64,000 bases of DNA from assembly GCA_903813345.2 (NCBI GenBank), contig CAIIXF020000006.1, positions 22,079,936-22,143,935 on the forward strand, read 5' to 3'. Below are positions 24,201 through 39,200 of this stretch, piece after piece. Every line of letters begins with the position of its first letter. The stretch's first letter is position 1. Below the pieces are notes generated by a model. That model saw only the letters and a program-made list of their open reading frames with translations, searched no databases and had not been told where the DNA came from. The DNA comes from Owenia fusiformis (taxonomy: Eukaryota; Annelida; Polychaeta; Sabellida; Oweniidae). The position numbers and the translations under genes were made by a program.

Positions 24201-27200
24201 ACTTTGTTTGATAGAGACCAAATCAGCTGACCAAAGCTGGACCCAATAGTTCTACACACACATATATTATAACTAGTCAACCCGATGATAGGGTATCGCC
24301 AACTCTAATTGGTATGGGAACAAATTTTCAACAAGTTTCCACTAAAAATGTAGTTTTACTTTTATATTTAGTACTATGTATTTTATATTTAACTTACATA
24401 TTCTGACTGGAAAGGAGCATGAAGTTGAAACGCTTTGAATACTAATAGCCCATCTCAAACCATAAACATAAAAATTATCAAAAAAAGGAAATGCCTCATA
24501 TAATTGGAGAAGAAGAATAATGCACAGTCTGCTATTATAATGTTGAAAAGAAATAAGCTGTGAGACCACCCCTCCCCAAAGCTGAAAGATGCAAGATACA
24601 ATACACGTACGAGAATACCGCGGAACAAACGCACAGAGAAGGTCCTAACTAAGGAAACGCGTAAGAAGTAAAAACTGCTGTTTTAAATGCATCTCTATGT
24701 GCTAAGTCGGTCCAGCAAATGTTTTTGCAACATGTTGGGTCTAAATGTTTCCAACCTGTCAAATCTGCTACACATGTTTGGAAGTATTTGAAAGCGCAAA
24801 TGTATTTACTCTGCCTCTGCGGATGATTAAGGGCGCATCTTTGTACCGTCTTAAAAATATAAAACTTCAACTATAGCTTTCTTAAGTAAATAGGTATCTA
24901 ACTGGTCTCCATGTGAGCACAGATGATGTTACCATGGAAATGAAGCCTGGCATGTAACGCGAATTCAAAATGTATGTCACACTTGTGCAATATATATTTC
25001 AACATGGTGTCATCAATATACGTAGCACAATACATAAATTGTGACAGCTGAAATGAACTAATTATGTGTCATGACAAGACGGCGACCATATTGTATGATA
25101 TTAGCACTATTAGCAAAATGGTCCTTCCTTTTCTCGACTAAATTGAGAAATAAGAACATTATTGTGGCGTTTAAAATATTCTAGAAGTTAAACTTTTTAA
25201 AGAAACTCGTGTTTGTCCAACAAGTAAATGCTATTTGTTTTCCAAGCAGCCGGCTCATGACGTGAGAAATATGTACAAAATAAATGTTTTTCTTGTGCGG
25301 TTCTATACACTGTTAATCCCTGACCCATCACCATGTTATGATATGACTAAAGTGGTAAGTCATCAATCTCTGCTCAACTCTGAACCTTTGCTCAACGTGT
25401 TAGTTCCTATCTCTGCAAATTCACAATTTATAGCATAGACCTGTCAGCACTCTGTACAACAAACGGACCCTTGTGTTTTATGACCAAAACAATGATTCCG
25501 AGTTCTGTTAAGGTCGTCAATAGAATCGTGAGATAACCGAATAGACGCGAAACAAATAGCTTGGAAAATGATAAGTTAAGATGTCAACATTTCTTCTTTG
25601 GAAACAATCTAAATGAGTTAAACTAGTTCCATTCATTTTGTGATTTCTAAAAATGGGCTATTCGTTCATAATTTAATACCTTGTTCATACTTTGTTGCTT
25701 CAAATTCAAATACTCGAATATCCACCAAACGTTGTAATAAACCATGATATGCAAATGCAACCTGATTTAAAGTTATCGGAATAATTTGCAAGCTCCCAAA
25801 ATCTATCATATTTTATGTGACATATCCTCCAAAAGTCAGATAAAGAGAAATACAGACGACAACGTTATGGATACGAACGATGACAAATGTATCAGCGTCT
25901 TATACAACGAAGGAAAACATTACCACACTTTTCCAATTAAATCATCATTAGCTAAACAGCCATGATAAACGACTAAACAGCTTCTGCAGAAACTTAAAGT
26001 GTGAATAGACCACTTGTTTCACTTTAGCCCACTCCATACTGAAATATCCACAGCATACCATGCAGTACGTAAAACGTATACATGGATTTAATAAAAATTG
26101 AAAATATCAGATGGTCTGACATTTTAATCTGGGCACTTAATGGTTCTCATTTTGCCCCTTTTTGCTATTGCTATGTTAAGTCAAAGTCGTGCATGTGGAC
26201 TTTGAGAAGACGATTCAGAATTACTGTTCAATTCATGACTCGATTCATACAACGTATATTCATGTGCATATATTTGGGAGTTCCCTCTTCAACATGGTAA
26301 GGGGCACGCCATTCATCTTGTATCACAAGGTTTGAGTTGCTACAGCCACCTTGGAAGTCGACGATCTCGCCATTAGCTCTACACACCACCTCCGCATGGT
26401 GTACTCTGTACAAAGGGTCATTTTTCGGGCAAATGTTGATGTATTTAGACGGTAAAATGTAACTGTTACTAGTCTATCGTATCATATGGTTTATAGGGAC
26501 TCATATTGTTTGAAGTGTTTTCCAATGTTCCTCTCAATGCTTTCTGAATAAGGTGATGGAAAATCAACGTATGAAACATATCTATTTAGAACTTAAAGGT
26601 TTGGCCACGGGGCCTCAACATATTGAACCTGTCAATGCTAGTAGACTGTTGTGGTGTTTACATCCTTCAAAACTTTGTGTATTTTTCTCCACAAACATCT
26701 AAATATGTCATGTCCAATAATGGGGACCAGTTCAAGGATGTACCCATTACTTCTGTGAATATTTTATATAAAAACTAGAATGTGGTTATTCGTTGCAGAT
26801 AGCAAAGAAGTCAATGACCCAGCATCATTAGCACAGTAAGTATTCAATCAAATACATTTTACCACAAGGGGCTGAGTGCCAGTGGTTATAATGATCACAT
26901 ATACAGTTTGAACACCCATCAAAGACCATGGTGAATGTCGAACCTGAGACAGTCTCAGGTCGAACGACAATGGAAATTCGAAAACACAAAGGGCAACATA
27001 ATATGGACACAAAACAATCTGTTCTTCAATAAATTTGAAAGACGGATGCCTGAGCATTTTGATACTCGAAGACTGTCGTATGCCTTGCAAAGATACTCGA
27101 AATGTGACTGGCAGAAGGCAAGGAGATCCCACACGATACATGAAAATCTGAGTTCTTTTGAAATCCCAAATTAGGTGTGGCAAATTGTCTGGCGATTTTT

Positions 27201-30200
27201 CTCTGGATGTAATAATTTTTTCATAAGCATTTCATTTTTTCTCTAGCGGAATTGGCAACAGAAATACTTAATTATGGTACATGCTTCATATTTTGAAAAT
27301 GAAATGGTGAAACCAATCAGTTTTACGTTTACCCAAGGGACATTCTAAGGCAGGATCATGTGAACGTGTGTGTGCATATTGTTCCAGCTAATAATAAAAG
27401 GGGATTTTGAGAGCCACCCTTGTTTGATGTTCAGACTTCTGTTAAACAAGTATATCATACAGTATCCAGTAAAATCATGTAAATTCCCTTGAACAGTTTA
27501 CAGAAAAATGCTCAACCCCCGAATGAAGTTCTGTAAAAGTCAACAAAAACGAGAAAATAGAGTGAACGGGAGAGCATTAGTTAAACATGACATAAACATA
27601 CGCAAAGTGTGTACTCTACATACTATCAAAAATTACTTCATTCAAATTCTACAGAGAACATGGATAAATTAGATAAAGCCAAGGTTAAATCTGAAAGAAC
27701 GGCTAAACACATCCCACGTGTTTCCATCCATTTGAGGAAGGTGTCGAGGAGCATAAAAGGATGTGTTAAAACTATCTTGAAACGAGGAACATCCTGTAAA
27801 TATACTCTGGGTGTTTTACTAGAGAACCAGTTTCATCTCCCACTCACACTGCATATAAGCCAACCTAAAATGCCAGTTTGGCGATGTGGCCGGTATGTAT
27901 CACCTTAAATGAGTAATTTAGAAACCACCAACGTATATAAAAATACAAACAAGTCGCCATATTAAGAGAGCGCAGAGAATAACGGAGTTTGCCTGAAGGT
28001 CGTTTGCAACTTCAAAGTACATGGGAATGCAAGAAACCGAGTCACTTCATTCAAAAAAGATGGATTTTAACTAAGATAAAGAAGGACTCGGGTGCATGGT
28101 GCAAATTGTAAAAATCGAATCTGAAAACAAATTCAAAATCTATGCCATAGCGATCTCATTGCACACCCATAACGTATTCATCCAATTAAAATATAAAGGT
28201 GCATGATCCATCAAGGTCAATCTCAAATTGGTCAATAGATGAACAAAAGTGATATTTACCAGTCAATGCGTGTGCGTATCACATTACAACTTGTTTCTAC
28301 ATAATATCATATGATATATTTGTGTTAATTATACTCATGTAATATTTGTTGATTTAAATACAACGCAGAGCCGGATTGTTTGAAGAATATCGGAAGCAGT
28401 GTCAATTAACACAAGTACTACATATACCTACATTTGAAATGAGTACAATCAACAGATTATAGAACAATCAAGCATACTGGGTGATCTATTTGTCACTTTG
28501 ACCATCAACGCAACTTTACTCAATGTGAGACTCGACTGCAAACAACACTATTTTAGGTACAACCTGTCTATAACTCTTCGTCTCTAAATAGAATTGATAT
28601 TTATTTATACTGGAAACGTTGTAAAAGCCAAAACAAAAAGAAATGGCAAACGCGGCGAGCGACATCCATACATAACACTGCGATGATGCTCTTTGTTGAG
28701 CATCCACTTTTTGACCCGAAGTATATACATTGAATATACACTGAGATGCAACCACACCTGTATAATTAGAAAATCGAAATAAGGTTGGTCAAACTACCAC
28801 ACGCATCTGCGCGTAAACCTGCTGGCCCCAAATTGAAATCAAGACACTCAGATCACAACATATCGTGACAAATATTTTAATCAATAATCAACCAAATTCG
28901 AGAAATGAGATTGAAATGATTGAAAGATCTAGAACAGTATATTATCATTATATCAATTCAGAGCATCCCTTGTAAACCTTTAAGGTACATGATAAATAAC
29001 CACTATTGTCTTCATAATGATTTCATGTCACATAAAACAACTTACTCGAACACTCTCATAAAACTTCCGAAGATACATCATCCGCTTATTGTCTTTCAGA
29101 TCGACAACTTTCTTGGTTCGTAGGAACCTACAGAGCTCCTTAATTGCCGTTAATTGACGTGTTTGCTATTTGAAATGGAACAAGAAAGGAGAGGATTAAT
29201 ATCCCCTCTGCCAGAAGATATCACGCAAGTTTACATGATTGGAGCTGGTTTGGGGGAATTAAAGCTAATCATGTGATATGTCGAGAGAGTTTCGACATTA
29301 TATGATTAGTAGAGGAAAGGAATCCCGAAACCAGCTCCTGTAATCATATATTTAACTAATAGGTAGATATACAAGACAGTCCCTGCTTAAAGTGTGAGCT
29401 AAGTTTTGTTCTTGAAATTTTCTTAAAATATTTTCAATGGAGTCTCTCATTTCTTTGCAATTCTGAGTATGGACTTGTTAAGTTTTTACATTCACATTTT
29501 GCTAAATTTTGTTCTTTACATTTCAAAATATAACCACGATAAACACGTTGCGCAAGTTAAGAACAATGAAGACCCAATCACAAAATACCAAAGATGACAA
29601 TTATTTCAAACCAAAATAAGATATAAAGAGAAAAACATAGAATCAATTTGATAACGTTATGCCAACTTGTTTCAGATGTTAAAACTGGACAAGCAAATAA
29701 TCAAGAGGAAGCTCAAAATTGTAAAATGACAAACATGGTTGATGCATTTCTAGACAAGGGGAGAACAAAGATATGATGGCTCATCTAACACTATAAACGC
29801 GTGTGAAAAATATTGTATTAGGTTGCCTAATTAGACAATAATGATTACAATTTCCCTTTTATGTGACAGTGACCATCTTTAGTTAAAGAAACTACGCACG
29901 GTTCCTGAGATCATGTTTATTAACGCCCATTAGAAACAGCGTCCACCATTGGGAGTACAAAACGTGCGAAAGTTGTTAAATGAACTCGTTATATGAGTCT
30001 TTATTTGAAGTATCTATGTAATATCTTTAAAATTAAATAAATTATTGTGACAATAATAAATTAATAATGACGTCATTGAATTTTACGAAGTGGTGTTTTA
30101 TGTACTTGTTTGTGGATTATATAAGGGACAACAAAACATATCTTGGATGATCAACAATCAAACATCTCAATTTTCAACAGTCAGTTATCCTGTATCTTAC

Positions 30201-33200
30201 GCCAAAGTCTTCAAATTTGTTTATTTAACATTGGATTTGCCACAAAGTTGGATTATTTATTTGTTAGTGTTTCCTAAATTCTCATCATTGCAGACATTCG
30301 ACACAATTACCACATCTAGCATAAAGTTAGCGAAATGCAATAACATTCGGAATGCACTCCCAAAAGGGTTTCCAGATGGTTGTGAGTTGTATAAGTTCAA
30401 TGTTTCTACACAATTGAATAACATATTAGTTTATATAAGACGCACCGGTTTATTACACAATACTATAAACATAAAATATCAAATTGTATAAAGCAAACAA
30501 AAGATAAGCACAACAGCGCATCATGATTGATTAGTAATACTAAATAAAAACCCGGGTGGTTTGGACATATCTTTGAAGTGATTTTAAAACAGTTGGCATC
30601 GATTTTATTCGCTTAATATGTTACACAATTGCGGATTTAGGAATTAGCTAAAACTGTAGGAAATGTTTCCAGCGCTGTTTAAGTTTGAAGTTCAGGAACA
30701 GTAGACATTTCTACCTGTGGAGAACAACGTAATGATCAACCAATGCGATACAAGTTTCTTCCAATTTTCCGCACAGGTGCTTTGGACGCTCACTGGGGTA
30801 CACTTTTGATATTGTTTGAAACTTGTATACCTTTATATAACCAAACACATTCATGTGGTTAGCATCAAAAACATTGTCTATATCACATCACATTACGAAT
30901 ACTTGAACAATAGCCGCAATTTTCCAATTTTCACATCATCTCTTTGTGATTGTCCAAATTGTTTAAAATTTTTATAAATAAATATTACATCGTTTAAAAG
31001 TTAAGTTTGTCTTAAAAAGATGAGGATCCAACTACATCTCAAACATTCCGCTGCATGTTGCCTTTAGAAATGTATGGTTCTAGTTACGATGATACTTCTT
31101 GATGATATCAATGATACTTTGCGCCATACAGCTGTAAATGAGATACCATTGGTTACGGTTAAAATATCGTCTGCAGAGATGTTCGTCTGCTCGTACCTAC
31201 ATTCGCGCCCTTTCTCTCGAAAAATTACAAGAATCATCTCGTTTTGTTGCATCACTTCATAATTTGAAGTGTTAACTATAAGTTGTTGGCGGTTTCATCT
31301 ATTCCTCTCACTGGAAATAGTTTTATCTTTAAGTATTTCGAAACTTGACCACGGTTAGATTTCAGTGTCAGGCCGGCTAGTTGGGCTGGAAGGTGTTTCG
31401 CGTTAAGTTGTATTGTGACAGATGGGAAGTGGAGGGAACCTGTTCTTTATACAACTGTGTTGAGGAATCGATCCTTTCCCGAAACACGTGTACGCCACCC
31501 AGTGATAAAATACCAAGATGATCATCACTTAAAACACTTATACACAGAAAAAGAGAAAATCAGCGAGAATTCGGGTGAACAGTCATGACATACATAAATG
31601 TAATAAATTGAACAGAGATGCGAGCTGGTCTCAAATGTTATTCTTAAGCGAGAATTGGACATGAATAAGCACGGTCAAAGTGAGATTCTGAAACTAGAAG
31701 GCTACTGTTTATGCTAACCCTTAGATAAAGTCCCTGCAATGTTTTAAGTTTATAAAATATTGCCAACTGTGGGAGGTGGCGGAGTTTGTATACTGTAACA
31801 AACGTTGTTTATTCTCTATGCAGCAAGCGTGTGTCAGTGAAATAGAATTATTACCCGTATGGCTGATTTATGACCGCTTTCTTTGGTGGTATCATACACA
31901 AAACATTTTTACAGACGTGACACCACTAAAACACTATAAATACAGATAATCGAGTCAATAAAATATTACCATACAATAGAAAATAATGTTAACAAAAATC
32001 TTACCATAGTCGCAAAGGGATGTGACGTCATCCATTGGATCTGGCATAGGACTCTTCCTTTTTCTTGGTCGGCCCTTTTGCACTGCCCCCACCCCGTTAT
32101 AAAACGGCATTTGGCCTTGTGCCCCACCGGGCAGATTTGGTGATATATTAGGGATGAATTCACCCTGTAGAGACATTTCATAATGTTCTCGACAGAATAT
32201 GATACTGTCTCTCATTCCAAAATGTTCGCCCGTAGAGAGCGTTTTATTGCAGCTTGTGCACGTAAAACAACTAAGATGGTACACAAGATCTTTGGCCCGC
32301 ATGACCATCTCGTCAGAAGATATCCCTATGTGACAACGAGCACACCTTTTCACGCCATATCGCCTGGAAACGAGAAAACCATTAGACAATATGATGATTT
32401 GCACAATGTATGTGTTTTGAAGAGGTTGATTTGCTTTTTAGTTTCCTTATATGTTATAATACCTCATTTTAAATAAGGAATATTTAAAAGAGTATCCCAA
32501 TCACAGATTTGACCCGCAGATTGACTACGGTACGTTTGACTATTCACTCAACAACTGGCTTACAGAGCTTGAGGCATGTTTCATTCTACACAAAAATGTC
32601 ACATTTCTTTGCAATTGACTGTGATATACTATATGTGTGTAAGCTATTTCCTGCTGACCAGTCCTTATTTGCTTGGAAAGCAAGCCTCAGACTACAATGT
32701 TATGTTATTCGAGGAGAATATTTTATTTAATTAGCGAGTTATATAATATTTGGTTTGAATGTAGCTCCAGTTAGCACAGGGATGTAAGAATGTTTATATG
32801 CTGTGTTTGTGTTGCCGAAATGCTCAAGTGCCACAGCATTTTCAACAATTGTTTGTTTTGTTTTGCATTAGCGATCATGTAACAGTTCAAGATCGTAAGA
32901 GATGTATCCATACATGCCTTTCTTTAGACTTATATTAAATTAACAAGTCAAGATACCTTATGATATCCAAAACTTGATGGTGGAATACCAAATTAAGAAA
33001 ATATTTTACATAATCATGAAGTTTGGTAATTCGGAATCAAATTTCAAATGTTGGGGTGAAAATAAGTCTCTGCACAATTCGCTGTTGATTTAAAATATTC
33101 TAGATTTTAACATTTCTCGTGACGTTTATTTTTTTATTAGTTTCATGATTTACGATTTCTACAACTTCTCTTGATGTCAAGAGTTCTTCAACGATCAGTC

Positions 33201-36200
33201 AACCTCCCGTTCGCCCCATTTCAGAATTCCATCGAGGCTATACGTTGTAATAGAAGTATCAGGTACACACAGTATGAGCGAGAAATGAAATACAAAAGTA
33301 TGATGTTAAAACTCAAAACTACACCGAAATGTGAAAATGCAGGGATTTCTCATTTAATTATGGTGAGAAAAGTGTGATATTATCAAGAGCTGTGTCATGT
33401 TTTAGACGTGGGTTAACCCTAATTCAAGAGAAGTGTATCTTCACATTAAGTGTTGTTACGAACTCTTCAGATCTTTGTCTTAACATCAAGAGTAATTAAA
33501 TTTATTATTTTGGTAGATTCAAGTGTAGGATTCCTTATTTATACGAAATAAATTTTATTGTCTGTCGATATTATCTTATCAGCCTATCAAAATGTTTTAT
33601 TTCTTTTATTGATTTTAAACGTTTACATTTCGCAATATACCTATATATAGAGATTGATTTATCGTGAATTTGTGGGGTAAGATTTATGGGGATACGGGGA
33701 AGCTCTATGTCCTTTCTTTTTCTATTTAAGAGCAAATAAACATATGGTATTTAAAACGTTCTTAATTTTCTAAAAATAAAAATGTTTCATAAAAGCCGAG
33801 TAATCCAGATCATGGGAATGCAAAATTCTGGATATATCTGTCCAGAATATGTCAACAGTGTCAGGTATAGATACGTTGAAATCCCAAACGTCTACTATTT
33901 TCACTCTGAAATCAAACCATGTTCTTTTATTACAAGCGCACTAACCCTGTCAACACAAGGAATCTAAACTTTCACCCATACAATAGCACCAGTATGTTGT
34001 CCTATGATTGAGATTCCACTCTACATATCCTAATTCCTGGCATTTTCCGAAACTCTGAATAAACTGCGCTTTGAGTGTTAATTTTGAGTGATAATGTTGT
34101 ACATATTTATACTATTGTTTGGCAATGCCTGGTGACACTCTCATTTTTTGAGATGAAAACGTCAATGCCGATGAAGAGAATTTGCAAGGAGTCTATCTAA
34201 TTGAGTGCGAATTTATTTGCAAACTTTTAACCCCTACCCCTAACACAGAGATAAGGTCTTGTCTGGAAACACAGAAACATCTGAGTGCTGAATGCCTGAA
34301 CATAAATGTTCCAAAACAATGATCCCTACTTCTAACACAAAAAAATACTTATCTACATCGAATTAACACAGCGTTTTATGCTTTCCAATTGAAAGTTTTC
34401 GTTTTGACACAACTTTGAAAATTGGTAGTACGCCCATTGCATCATCATCCTAGCCTTTACTCGCTCATTCTCTCTTTACTATGTCTTAAAAGTAAAGGAA
34501 AAGTCGCAAATTCAAAATCCGTCCTCGTTATCTGAGAAACAGATTGCGATAAACAATTGTTCTGCCGAGTGTAACTCTAATAGCTCTAAATCGTTGTGAA
34601 TCAAGGGAAGATAAGGAGCTGATGACAGAATACTAAAATGTAGTACACCTATTTATTTTATAGTTCAGTAGTCTGTTACTCGTGTTTCTATTTGTAAATG
34701 CCCTGAGTGAGAAATGGCAGGATTTCTAGAATCATCCAAAATAAGAGTACAGTATAGGTGTGCCGCTTGCCAGTTTTTTATGAATGTCATATCAGTAGGG
34801 GGTGTTACACAATGGGTCGATATAAGATCATATAATATAAACGTGCAAACGTTCAACGTATTTTGATATGATGTTACAATGTAGGTGTAATTGTAAAATG
34901 TAGGTGAGGACGTGTGTGTAGGTGCCCATGACACGCATAATGTATGTTGGGCCAACGTCATTTTGTTATCGGAGAGGTTATGTTACACGTATTTGGGAGA
35001 ACTTGAAGTGATCATTGGGGATACGGGGCCGCGAATATGTCTACCTTAAACTTACCTGTAATAATCCTCTTTGCAGTAAACATTACCGTCTCTCCAGAAA
35101 CAGGTGATGTCAGAGTCTAGTCGCAGCTTGCACTCGCAACATCTCAAGCATTGCATGTGCCACTGCTTCTCCATAGCCATTAGGTAATACCTATCCTGAA
35201 TTTGTCCTCCGCAGGCGGCGCACACATTGGGAAGCTCTCTGGCGTTGTCGTCTGATATCATTGGGATCGTCTAAAATGATAGAAATAGTCATTAGTGTGC
35301 AAACTCAAAATTTGGAGAGTTTTGCCCAAGGAATACAGTATAATTCATATTATTAATTGTGTACACCTATTTACACGAATGATAAAAAAGAAAAGTGTAA
35401 TTGTAGGGATTTTTAGTGTGGTCTTCCACCTCTTGATAACAACAGCATGTTCTGTTAAAACAAAGACAGGTGAAATAGCAAGTAAATGTATCATATAACA
35501 GCAAGTATGTACGTTTGTGGACAAATACAGTTTCAAAGGAGGGGATCGTGTAACGACCAAGAACAATTAGAATTTATCTGATATTTGTCAGAGTGCTCTC
35601 TATGGGTCAAAAAGTTACTGGAGCATCATTAATGCTTCATGATCCAAAACATGTGATTCTACAAATTCTAAGATTTACAACTGAAACCAAAACCCAAAAG
35701 CAGAGATAATGATTCTATTGTGTAAACTAAATTATTGGCAAAATTAATGAAGATCGTCAAAAGCTGTACAAGTATGAATGGTGATGCACAATCAGAAGAT
35801 TGAACGAATCAATTAAGTGGATTTCCAACACCTCAACAAGCACTGTTTATTGAATAATATGAGAATAATCATTTTCCAGTAACAAATACTTTGATTTCAG
35901 ATACTTAGAAGGGTGGGTGTATCTGGCGCAGTCCCCCAAATAAGTTAATACATTTGTCTTGTTTTATTTGTATGAAGAGAATGATTTACAAAGAAATGAA
36001 GTCAATTGGTATATGGGCAATCTTCTATATTCCATAAAAAATGGCAAAAATAGGCATTTCATTCAAATATATGAGAGAAGATAAATGCGAAACGCAGACA
36101 TGGTATGCAATCGTCTGCACGGGTGGGCGATAATTGGCAGAGATTTGATGATCGAGCGCTTCTTAACAATTGATCCGGCTAGAAAAATGTTTGAAAAACG

Positions 36201-39200
36201 CTATTGAGAACCTATCAAATATTTGGCAGGTTAACCATCCGAGATGCATGCTTTTATAATGGGACTGGTATTGTTAGTACAAATCTATGAAAAGCGGTTA
36301 TGAATTAATGTAATCGAGGGCGTTATTGTTACACGTATTTCCTCCTATCACGGGTAACGGGATATTATCTATTGTTAAAGTGTGTGAAATCACTTATGTC
36401 GGAGCAGAGAAACAAGCATGTGTCCCTCGTAACATACTTCTAATGCAACGTAATTACGTATTCATACTATTTTAGGTCCTTTAGAAATGAAATATTAGGA
36501 GCAATTAAAAAGTCAGCGAAGCGTGTACTTGTGAAAACGCTTCTTGTAACGACCGCTATCTAACACGCGCTGTGGTGGATTTAACACAGAAACCTATGTT
36601 ATCAAACAATTTGTCCTTCCTAACGTGCATACAAAGAGTGACGTATATGCCCCTTATTTTGACAGATATGCCTGTCTTTGACACTTTGTCATTTCGAATA
36701 GTACATCATCGCTCCAATTTCAATCAAGATTAAAACAGTTTATAAACCGAGATTGTTGTAAATCATGGCTTATCTTTTTTAAATCTCTAATACGCTAAAT
36801 TCTCGCATGAGTAAGTTTTCAACAAACTCCTTGTGTCACAACAACTCTCAAAACTGTTATCCTATTCATTAAAGACATAAAATGGAGATATTACATTCAT
36901 AGCGAAGTATTAGGACCTTGATATTCAATGGGCCGTGGCGTCATTATTGCTGCAATGTCAAAAGGTTAATCTTCAAACGTGTCGCCAACGAAGCGTGTTG
37001 AATATATCCTTGAATGTGTTATTTGTCTCCTAGTTTGAAAAAACTAGTTGGATCTCTAGTTATAAACCTGTCAAGATGTGGGAAACTAAAAAATCCCATA
37101 TTAATTGAACCAATCATTGCATATAACCTAAAGTCACATGGGGTGATCTACTGACCCGGATATAGTTCACGTGACTAATCCTGGCCAATCATAGGCATAT
37201 ATGTGTCCGGCTGTGACGCCTGAAAGGTCACAGCAAGGTACATAGAATTAACCGCAAAAATGACATTTACCGAAATATTAAGAAATTAGTTATTTATCAG
37301 ACAACAGCATATTAGGTTACATTGATTCTATTAGGCTCATGGGAAAGTTAAATCGAATGTATAATAGGATAAGAATTATTCTGCTATTCGATCTTGGTTG
37401 CGTACAAGTATAATGCAGGCAAATAAAATGTATTGTTTGAAATAATTAACAAAATATTGTTTCTTTCTTTGCATATATATTTTTTCAATTTATTTGCATA
37501 GCTGCGGTCCTATGCCAGTGATCTGAAACTTATGCTTTAATGTCTGTTCCAATTTTTGTCAACGATGTTTTATTTTAGATCAAATGCAATTGACTTCTTA
37601 CTACTTGTTTTTGATGAATTGCGTAGGCTTAATTTCTAAAAAAAGAAAGACCAAATTATAAAGATGTCATGGTCGATCCGAACCGTGTGAAGGCAAAGGT
37701 CAAGTTCTTTTACGGATATTACCTACTTCTTTTGTTGAGGTGTCAGCCCATCATACTAAATCTCTAAATCATCTCAGACAACGAAGTACAAGGACTTTGT
37801 AAGATATTCGTAAACTAAGTTCCTCTTAAAGGTGTCAAACAAGGCTCGCTATTACATCTCAATGTGAGCTTAAACTCTCATTGTGGGATATAGCGTTACC
37901 TGATATTTTCATCACGTAATACCTTGGGCTCAATCCACATTTTAGGAAATATATTACAATTTACTATGTTAACATTTTGGATTATTTTTCTATATGAGTA
38001 GACGATCAAGTAGGGTGTGTTATACTTGGAAGTATTGTTTAAATCTAGTAGCAGTTTGTTTTGTTGATATGGTTTGCCGTGCCCCAGTAGACTTCCCATG
38101 GATAAAGTAAAATATACATGGTCTCGCTTTTATACTTCAAAAAGTAGTAAATTGGAGTTGTTAACATAAAAACATGTGATTCAGATAATTCCAATCCTAG
38201 TATGAAAGTACAAAAATTCAGTTTTGCATATTCTAATTAGTAAAGAATGATGACGTGGACAACGAAAATCCATCAAGCACATAGTTGTGTAAATGCAAAA
38301 CCATTTGGAGCTTAACACTCAAAAATAAAGACTTGTCGTATTTATTCAATCCATACATCGGAATGAAGATTGAATTCTTCGTGTTTCACGTGTTCCATAA
38401 TTTCTTGCTGATTCCCTTCTTTTCCATTGATTTTACTTTTTGAAAAAATGTTATAAAAAAGGACGGATTACAGATTACAGCAAATAGTGCAAAATTCAAT
38501 TGCTCTTCGTCCATACTTATGTTAATAAAAACATTTAGAATCTCTTATCTCTGTATGGCATTTAATCAAAATTGGAAAAAAAAATAATCATGAAACTGAG
38601 CTTGTTCTATTTTGCAAAATTACTTACCAAAGCCGAGAAACATATCAAAGATATCCTTGAGTACAATCATATTCAATAACAGGCGTCCTGAGAAAAACCT
38701 CAGACAAGACTCGTTTACTGTAAATTGTACATGCCATTTAAATTAAATAATCCAAATGTTTCTATTTTACGCCAAACAAAATTAAGTGTAATTGTCTAAA
38801 AATATATACAACTTATTTTCACACACTTGAGTGTATATCGATAGGTTGGGTTAATTTCAGTTCTAAACCACTTCAAGAGTCATTTTGAATTGATATGGGC
38901 ACAAACTTGAGTATCTGATAAATTTTCTAGGCTGGCCAAAAAGGGTGTCCAAAATCAATAGATTTGAACCAATTATAGATGATATAAGTAACGATATCAA
39001 AAATGTGACACTTTTTAAATCTGAAGAATAGAATTTCTCTTCGTATATATTTAAAGTGTAAAAATAAATGCTCTATACGGATTTAAACGACTGACCACAT
39101 ACAGCACCCCTTTGGCGAGTCCGTTATTAATGTAGGTCAGCTATCATACGCCGTCTACAGGTCTGTGAGGCTGACTTGCACAGTCGTCACAGATAACTTT

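Larger units (their letters stand above)
10920..32004 (-). other. Lhx2/9: Lhx2/9 intron 3 (21 kb), mostly unique sequence
   Basis: The intron separates the LIM2 exon from the homeodomain exon. I found only a 115-bp mini-element (22410-22524), a hairpin-forming palindrome (29234-29348), paired E-boxes (11215-11231) and stretches rich in SOX/TCF-like words. No exon of another gene is convincingly supported. The paucity of transposons compared with the flanks fits enhancer-bearing introns. Confidence 0.6.

Noticed and set aside
26848-27183. Overlapping open frames on both strands
   Set aside because: Both strands are open at once with no domain, which suggests composition rather than coding.
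27609-27908. 99-codon plus-strand open frame with basic composition
   Set aside because: No recognisable family or splice partner; not supportable as a gene.
29234-29348. MicroRNA precursor
   Set aside because: No uninterrupted stem of about 22 bp; internal loops are large and unequal.
30090-30491. 133-codon plus-strand open frame
   Set aside because: No domain, no splice or promoter context, AT-rich composition and location inside an intron; chance frame.
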